The translations under genes were made by a program, and so were the position numbers. DNA of 11,948 nt from Phoronis ovalis. Taxonomy: Eukaryota; Phoronida; Phoronidae. The stretch is taken from the NCBI GenBank assembly GCA_028565635.1, contig JAOXYB010048947.1, positions 1 through 11,948 on the forward strand. The letters run 5' to 3'. Positions 1-6,700 of this stretch are shown piece by piece; within the stretch, counting starts at the first letter, position 1, and each line of letters begins with the position of its first letter. Below the pieces are notes generated by a model. It was given only the letters and a program-made list of their open reading frames with translations. It had not been told where the DNA came from and searched no databases.

Positions 1-1195
1 AGATCCGCATGATTTTGCTGTAGGATGTACCTTATGATTTTTATGAGATGTCATAAAAAATTAATTAAATTTTGTGCGTTGCATACAGGAGTCTAAAAAT
101 ATTACCATAACATAGCATAAATGTTAAAGTTTCAGAAAACATTTATTTTATATTAAAAAAATGTAATGCAGATTTTTCATGAATTTTTATTTAAACGGTG
201 ACGATGGTCCAGCTTAGCCTTAAAGAAACTGTCAAATGATAAACAAACAAGCTTTCTAAAATATATTGCTTTAAGACAGATGTCTTCCTTCTGATGTGTT
301 TAGTAAGATAGGATCCGGCTAAATATGATCAATTTGGTAGCAGAATTAACATATGAGCATGCTGTCACTTTTTGAACCTTGGAGATGACATTTTGTTCTT
401 CAGTTTGTTTACAATAACTTTTATAATAAGAATTCGGCAAAGGAAGTAAAAAAATTAGCTTATATCATCTTTAGCTTAATCATTTGCAGCATCTTAATTT
501 GATTAGCTTATCTTTCTCAGTGGTACCTCACCTCTGTTACAAAACAAAAATAATCATATGCTGCAATACTGTGTGTTCATTGATATAATTAACAAATTGA
601 GATTACTTTTCAAAATTTTGGATTGCCACTATAAATTTTTTCAATTTTGGACTCGTACAGCTATATTTACAAAATTTTGGATTTGGTTTGTAACCGCATG
701 TGAGCACCTGTAAATGTCTAGAAAAATACCCTGTGGTAGAAAACACCAAAATACTAATTAAATACAAATGTTATAAAAAAAATGGCAAACAGTAGCTGAT
801 GGATATAGTATGGCTTGGGCACTTTGTACGTAAATCAAGGGAGTGACATTCTTCTGCTTTTTGAGATAATAAATGAAAATTGACTATGGTTAAGCCCAGA
901 TATTAGTGGAGAAGACACAGAACAGTAACAGATGGATTTATTCGGACTGACTGGCACTTTGTTGTAAATTTATACTTTAAATGTGCACTAGTTAGCATAC
1001 ATGAATGTGAAGTGCAATAAGAGGTTCACTCCAACATGTGGGTAATTGATGTGAGGGTACCTGCGTGCATTGTACAAATTATTTTGTATTATAAAAATTT
1101 TAAAAACAACATTTTAAAAAAAATAAGCTGGAATTGGATTACAACTGCAGAACAGATACAGATTTGTATTATAACCAGGGGGTAATGGTGTTTGG
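1..1195. other. AT-rich non-coding stretch with short degenerate repeats
   Basis: No coding exon is supported. There are three copies of CAAAATTTTGGAT-like sequence (610-624, 641-653, 669-684). There is also an imperfect direct repeat of about 48 bases (789-836 and 922-969, both running ACAGTA...GATGGAT...GGCACTTTGT...TAAAT) and one isolated ATACCCTGTGGTAG unit at 726-739. It could be intergenic or an upstream intron. Confidence 0.6.
1172..1188 (+). repeat. Left arm of a 17-bp perfect inverted repeat
   Basis: TAACCAGGGGGTAATGG is the exact reverse complement of 2852-2868, about 1.7 kb away. The exact match stops at both outer ends and no clear target-site duplication is seen, so this may be two opposite copies of a dispersed repeat and not a transposon's terminal repeats. 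Confidence 0.8.
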
Positions 1196-1560
1196 TCGTA
1201 CACCGTTCCAGGCCAATATAATTATCCGTTCGCCGGTCTAAGATTTTTTTATAAAACGTATCTCGTTCTTGTCGTGCTCCATATTTAGAATTATAATATT
1301 TAGAATTATTGATTAGTCGTTTCCCGTGTTTATTATGCCTTTAATCAACGTTTTCGGCCATAATTTTCGAACTGCATTTTTTCCGAAACTCTCCCTAAGC
1401 TGAAGTAGAGATCTTCGCCGACTTTCACCATTCGGGATTCGTTGACGTTTTCCGTCGCTCACTGTCTATACAACTGCGCAGCACGGAAAAGACCGAAATG
1501 ATTTCAGAAACTAGCGAAGAACAACTCGTGTTGACTTCGAAATTTAAAAGCCTGTGAAAT
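1196..1560 (+). promoter_or_regulatory. Local CpG-rich patch, candidate promoter or first exon
   Basis: CpG dinucleotides are dense here (GTTCGCCGGTC, CTTCGCCGAC, CGGGATTCGTTGACG, CCGTCGCTCAC) while the flanks have very few. TGCGCA, the half-site of an NRF1-type element, occurs near 1476. Such unmethylated-like patches often mark transcription starts in invertebrates with mosaic methylation. It lies about 2.1 kb upstream of the first ZMYM exon I can place, in the right position for the gene's 5' end. No TATA box or convincing first coding exon was found, so the call is tentative. Confidence 0.3.
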
Positions 1561-1758
1561 GGCTGGGAAAATCGAGTGACACCCAACCACCTCATACCAT
1601 TGTGCTGGAAAATGATAAGAATGACGATAGACATAACAGGCAAGTGACATGCACAATTTAAGAGATCTTAAGATATATACCGAATGGTTACGGTCAGAAC
1701 AAGGCATTGTGCTAACCTGATCTAGTCAATGACAGCATATTTATCCTATCAATTCTCC

Positions 1759-1771
1759 GGGGGGGGGGGGG
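1759..1771 (+). repeat. G13 homopolymer
   Basis: Thirteen consecutive G immediately precede the TACCCTGTGGTAAATAA array. The run probably varies in length between individuals and could be a sequencing or assembly weak point. Confidence 0.95.
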
Positions 1772-1778
1772 AATCCTG

Positions 1779-2121
1779 ACCCTGTGGTAAATAAAGGTCA
1801 GTAAAATATAACCCTATCGTAAATGAAAAAACATAAAAAAATATACCCTGTTGTAACTCTCCCGAAATAGATACCCTGTGTAAAATTCATGTGTGAAAAG
1901 TTGTAAATTATATATCCTGTGGTAAATAAATTTGGTAACATTTATGAACCTTATTCTTTCATACCTGTCGTAAATCCGGGTAAATGCATTTTCCAAGAAA
2001 TACATTCTATGGTAAACGAATATTTTTTGAAGCTACACCCTGTGGTAAATATCCAACAAGAAAAGTATAGCATGTGGTAAATAAAGCTTTGAGAAGCGTG
2101 AAAAACATATCTTGTGGTAAC
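1779..2121 (+). repeat. Degenerate array of about ten TACCCTGTGGTAAATAA-like units
   Basis: Recognisable copies begin near 1779, 1811, 1844, 1872, 1914, 1962, 2002, 2036, 2069 and 2108, spaced 28-48 bases apart. Cores include CCCTGTGGTAAATAA, CCCTATCGTAAAT, CCCTGTTGTAA, TCCTGTGGTAAATAA, ACCTGTCGTAAAT and ACCCTGTGGTAAAT. The sequence between cores is AT-rich and not conserved. Single relatives lie at 726-739 (ATACCCTGTGGTAG), 1172-1188 (opposite strand) and 2856-2872. It looks like a decayed minisatellite or the internal repeats of a mobile element. Minus-strand open frames over this region arise from the repeat itself. Confidence 0.7.
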
Positions 2122-2365
2122 AGAAATATTAGAGCTGAAAAGGGGGCCTATTGGGTGGCACATATATATAATTATATAACATAGTGACTTTGAATGACAA
2201 TACCTCCCCGGTCAATTCACAGTATACCCCCACTACGGATAAAAATATTATAAAAAGAAAATGAAACTTACATTCCATACAGTAGTACATAATTTATTTA
2301 CAGTAATAATAGGCACTGGTATATTAATTATATTATATTTATTCTTATTCACAGATGAGGAATAG

Positions 2366-2482
2366 GACGAATATGATAACGAAGGCGATTCAGATTCAGA
2401 TCAGTCAGATGTACCTGAACTCTACTTCCTGAAGATGACAAATATCAGGAGTGGCCGAACTGTTAAAATTAAAAAGTTTTAA
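2366..2482 (+). pseudogene. Short acidic reading frame with retroelement-like basic tail
   Basis: From GAC at 2366 to TAA at 2480-2482 the frame encodes 38 residues: DEYDNEGDSDSDQSDVPELY followed by FLKMTNIRSGRTVKIKKF. A TAG lies directly upstream in the same frame (2363-2365). An acidic stretch followed by RSGRTVK at a C-terminus resembles the ends of some retroelement polyproteins; this is similarity of pattern only. Alternatively, it could be an acidic ZMYM N-terminal exon using the AATAG just before it as acceptor and GAT|GTACCT as donor, which are weak sites. The frame is too short to decide. Confidence 0.35.
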
Positions 2483-2657
2483 GACTGACATATTCATATA
2501 TTTGCAATATTAAAAAGCTTGAATGACATTCCATTGTTAGAATATACTCTAATGTTAAAAGTACAGTCATTATTATCATACATAATCAGAATTTTAAAAT
2601 TATCAACCAAAAATTATAAATTAAAGTAATCTTTTATGATATGTATAGAAATGGTCT

Positions 2658-2841
2658 CAGAATGCGCCAGATTGCAGGAAAGTGCATCAAAAATTTTCTG
2701 GGAGGGCATGCCCCCAGATCCCCCTAGCTACGCTTCGCGCCTGCTGGCGCTCGCATGGTAGCATTATTTTTCAGGCTTCAGTCTTGAGTTTCTTTATTTT
2801 CAGGCTTGAGGTTTTTTATTTTTCATGCTCCATGCTCAGTA
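2658..2841. repeat. GC-rich palindromic dispersed repeat
   Basis: This is a block of high GC content in an AT-rich setting. It contains the perfect palindrome GGGCATGCCC (2704-2713) inside a CTGGG...CCCAG frame, then CCCCCTAG and a GCGCC-TGCT-GGCGC hairpin (2737-2750). Three imperfect copies of ATTTTTCAGGCTTGAG follow (about 2765-2835), ending at the C12 run. The pattern resembles a dispersed repeat of marine invertebrates and not a gene. The open frame across it (2682-2903) has repeat-like composition and no family similarity. Confidence 0.55.
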
Positions 2842-2853
2842 CCCCCCCCCCCC
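2842..2853 (+). repeat. C12 homopolymer
   Basis: Twelve consecutive C sit next to CATTACCCCCTGGTTA. The run faces the G13 run at 1759-1771 in opposite orientation, about 1.1 kb away. Confidence 0.95.
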
Positions 2854-2868
2854 ATTACCCCCTGGTTA
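2852..2868 (-). repeat. Right arm of a 17-bp perfect inverted repeat
   Basis: CCATTACCCCCTGGTTA pairs exactly with 1172-1188. It also resembles the TACCCTGTGGTAAAT unit (TACCCCCTGGTTAAT), suggesting both belong to one repeat family. Confidence 0.8.
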
Positions 2869-2869
2869 A

Positions 2870-3642
2870 TGTAATTCAATTTAAATTGATACGTAATTCC
2901 TAGTTCGTGCTGATGTAGTCCTAGCCTTTGTCTGATTGAATAGTACATCTTGATGCCATAACATTTTAAAAAGAATTTGCTTTCAATATTATGATGGAAT
3001 AGTACATCTGGATGTCATTATTTGTAAGAATGACAAATGACACAATATTTTTTTTGGTTATGAAACACCATAGATCAGCCAATAACTACTTGAGTTTTAT
3101 CTGATCATTTATCTGAAGCACAAGGACATTCAAAGCCATGTAAAGAGACAGCATGCAGTAATATAGTTATAATGAAGTAGTTATGCATGTAGTTTAAAAT
3201 AAAAGAACATGCCATATTGAATCTTTAATAATATTTTTGTTTGTTTTTGTACAACCAACATCCATATGTTTATGGGTGGGGGTGGGTGGTATGTAAACTT
3301 GTGTGATTTTATACTGAAAAATCACAAACCAACATCCATACATTTAGAAGGGTTGGGTGGGTGGTAAATGAACACTGTTCATATAGAATCGGTTTGTAAA
3401 CTTTTGAGATCTTCCCTTATTTTGTTAAATGAAACTGTACTTCTAAAACAGGTACGATTCATATTCATAAAATGCAATTAATTTGGCCCAAATGGTCAAT
3501 TTAAGCAGCTTGTTATGAACTGCAGTTAAAATCAGCATACAGGTTGACTGATCATTAATTTGCTGGTTTACACAAATAAATTTGTTTGTTTTCAGTTAAA
3601 TGAAAAAGTCTTCATGCAAAATGTTTGTTATTCAATTTGCAG
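2870..3642. other. Non-coding stretch upstream of the first visible exon, with local duplications
   Basis: No exon is supported apart from the one starting at 3643. GAATAGTACATCTTGATGCC (2939-2958) recurs as GAATAGTACATCTGGATGTC (2998-3017). A second duplication follows at 3252-3373. The remainder is AT-rich and stop-rich in all frames. It is probably intron. Confidence 0.5.
3252..3373 (+). repeat. Two-copy G-rich repeat
   Basis: Copy one (3252-3297) and copy two (3326-3373) share CAACCAACATCCATA followed by a GT/G-rich run: GGGTGGGGGTGGGTGG in copy one and GGGTTGGGTGGGTGG in copy two, then TAAA/TAAAT. The G-runs come close to a quadruplex motif, though each copy has only three runs of three or more G plus one GG. 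Confidence 0.65.
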
Positions 3643-3705
3643 AGTAATCCAGTACCTGCTATGAAGATAAAGCAAGAACCAAAAGAACAGGATGACTCCC
3701 TAAAG
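3643..3705 (+). CDS. ZMYM2/3/4-like: ZMYM exon 1 of those visible (lysine-rich, SUMO-type site)
   Basis: The acceptor is TTCAATTTGCAG before 3643 and the donor is AAAG|GTACGG after 3705. The exon is 63 nt and phase 0 on both sides, giving 21 residues. They include MKIKQEPKEQDD, in which IKQE fits the SUMO-acceptor consensus (hydrophobic-K-x-E). It is not certain that this is the first coding exon. It contains an ATG at 3661 (GCTATGA context), but ZMYM proteins usually have a long N-terminus, so earlier exons probably exist. I could not place them with confidence. Confidence 0.75.
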
Positions 3706-6700
3706 GTACGGATATGAGATGAAACTTGTATAATGTATTTGTATTTATATAGCCCTTTATCTTACATATACAGTAAATCAAAGTGGCTTTACATAAACTA
3801 TTGCCCCGTGCTTACGGGCGTTTTCACTTCAAGAACAATCTCAACTCCCTGGGGAGCATACAGTAAGGCTGCCGTATTCAGCGCACTACACAGCCAACTT
3901 ACAATCCAATCACACCCTAGCTGGTATGGGTTTACACCTGAGTAAAAATAAACACTATAAAGGTAAGGAAGGACTAATTGATGATCAATTACTGAGCAGA
4001 CGTCAATAGTCGTTCTTTAACGTCCCTGAGAGATAGACCTCATGGAGACGGGACCACCATTTAACACAGGCATCCGAGCCATGAGGGATACACAGTCCCT
4101 ACTGTTGAGAGCCAGGTAATTTTTTTTACCTTGAAAGGCATGTACTAGTCCAAGCCCAGGATCAAACCGGGGATCCTTTGACATGCCAGGTGGACGTGAT
4201 AACCACTGCTCCACCAAGTATTACATTTCCCGTAGGCTTCATTGCAATTTTAATCTAAAATTTGGACATAAACCATTCTTCAGTGATAGTTTCAGAGGTT
4301 GTATTATCAACAAAGATTTATTATTCACCATCAGAGGAACCATACATGAAATTCGTGACACACAATTGGCACCAAAATCGTAGCAGAAATTCCAGAGTGC
4401 TCCAAAATACAGTTTTCAAATATTCATAAATTTCATGTGTCAAATATCTCTTAATTCTTATCCTCCCACAGAAAGAGTCCAAGTAACAAAAATACCACCA
4501 ATATCCTGACAATTATCCTGGCAAGCAGGAAAACAAAAATTAATCTGATAAATAGTAGCTCATCATGACACTAACTACGGACCCCGAGGTAAACTCCTGT
4601 AGGCAAACACTGTTTTTTTCCCCTCATATTACCACTGTTTCATACATAGAAACCATGTCCACTTCCTATTTGACTAGGTGTGAAAGCAAACAAGATAGAC
4701 GAATTCACATCTTTGTTTTGTGCGAATCACAAATTTTACTAGAAATAGTTGTGTAATTTTTGTATTATATTTATGTGCGTGTCACCATGTGAGTGTTTCA
4801 AATATTCACCATGAGCACAGATTTAGAACACTATTCAACTCACCCTAAACACATGTCAAAAGTGCTACAAAATAATGATGAATTACAATAATAAATTAAG
4901 TCATTTTTTTGAGCATATATGGCGGCATCATAAGGAGGTTCATTGTGAAATTTACTTGATTTGTTAAAAACACCTGCTGGACCAAAACTTGGGCATCTAT
5001 TCTACTTGGGTATACATTGTATTTTAAATTTGAGATTTTATTCAGTGGAAGGCTTATATTTTGATATACAAAAAAAGATTTATATTTGAATAAATATTAA
5101 ATTTTAATATTAGGCATGTACAAACACATCAAACACAGATGCCACACACACATTTACACATGTATACACACATACACGTACACAAGTACAAAAACACACC
5201 ACACATGATTTGAAGAGGCAGTTGACTAAGGCATTTTATCGCTGTTGTCATAGTTACTGTGGGTATGAAGCATATCTGTGACATTTTAAAATTCTCGTCA
5301 AATGAAATTGCAGCAGAACTGTATGATCATGAATGTACTAGAATGTATTTTTATAGGACTATGCTGCTGATACAGTGAATGAATTTCTTGGTATCATGGG
5401 TATGGATAAACTGGCCAAAGAAGAAAAAGCAAGACTCAATTTAGGAACAAAGTTTTCTTCAGACAAACCCACAGGTATTTTTGTTCTTTCAATATCTGAT
5501 GTATTAATCATGTATTTGTGTTATGTTGGTAAGCAATTTTAAATGCCTATAGAATCTTCTTTTAAAAAAGGTTAAGCATGATGACCAAAAACATATACTA
5601 TATAATATAATATAAAATCCATATACATCTGTTATTTAGTGGGTAATAAAAAAAGTTGTTTCATTATAAAGTCATTTATGAAATCATGAGGTTTTATACA
5701 TTGAATATATATTCTGTATGATGTTTGAAGGTTTCCTTACACTGTGTTATGCATTTAGGTACCAGGTAAATGCAATTCGTGATATATGACTGTACGTATG
5801 ACTGGTTAGTCTATTTGTAACTTGTTTTCACTACTCACAACAAACTAGGGTTTGTGAGCACATTACATGGTAGGTTTATCATATAAAAAACATGCCAAGA
5901 AGATTTTAATTAAAGAAGTGGGATTCAGTATTAAGTTACTTAAAACCTGTCGAGTTGCTTTGCGGATTTCGGGTAATAATTTACTGACATGCACTCCATA
6001 TTTTTGGTCTAGAGTATAACCTATGTAACTCCGTAAAATTTTCTGCAACTAGCCCTTTCTATGTTCGGTGGTTCGGAGAGATGTTTTGTTTACTTGCATG
6101 AACATTTATTATTGTTTCAGGTCAAATAAAGCATGAGGTCACAGATCCTACCTCAGGCAAAAAGTCCAGAGACAAAAACAAATCTGAAGGAAAAGTCCCA
6201 CAGGAGTGTGTAGTTTGTAATACTGTAAGTGCATTTGCCATAGTTTAACTTGTAATTAACATGGCTAGTACAGTAAGGTATCGGAAAAAGTTGGCAGTAT
6301 GGTACGTAATGGGTTGATATCTCGAAGTTTAAAACAGTGTTTAATGCTAATGTTATTATAGATAAAACACATAGGGATGATAAACAGATCAATGCACAAT
6401 ATTTTGTTAAGTGCACAAGTTACAGAAAGCCTTTATAACATTTTTTGATACCTTGACAATGGCATCAGAAGGCTCCTACCAGACTTGTACTTTCCATCCA
6501 TGATTACATGATTTAAAACTATTTGAATTATTTCGAAATTCCAGGTCATCGCACAAATTGAAATTATAATTACTCCTAGGAAAATTTTGTTTCTCTTCTA
6601 CTTCAAAATTAAACTAGAAAAATCACAAAGTGCCAATTTTCGATTATCTTACAGTACATATTTGTGAAGCTTTATTTTGCTAACTACATGTATAAACTAA

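Larger units (their letters stand above)
3706..5356 (+). other. ZMYM intron with SINE and CA-rich microsatellite
   Basis: The intron is GT-AG (GTACGG...TTTTTATAG), 1651 nt. It holds the minus-strand SINE at about 3720-4220 and a degenerate CA-rich tract at about 5118-5207 (repeated ACACACA/ACACATGTATAC). The middle part (4225-5100) is AT-rich without recognisable content; the open frames there are short and unlike any family. Confidence 0.75.

Noticed and set aside
1425-1707. Minus-strand small open frames in the CpG-rich patch
   Set aside because: Two overlapping short frames with no motif; fewer stops are expected where GC is higher.
1779-2121. CRISPR array
   Set aside because: Repeats are degenerate and spacing is irregular, there are no cas genes, and the genome is eukaryotic.
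4145-4222. Functional tRNA gene on the minus strand
   Set aside because: A- and B-box-like motifs are present, but no proper cloverleaf with paired acceptor ends is visible, and the sequence continues into a SINE-like body.
4565-4756. Plus-strand 63-codon frame in the first visible intron
   Set aside because: It is a chance open frame with no motif and no splice sites that would join it in phase to the neighbouring exons.
5863-6048. Minus-strand 61-codon open frame in an intron
   Set aside because: The composition is plausible, but it is short, isolated and has no recognisable motif or splice continuation.
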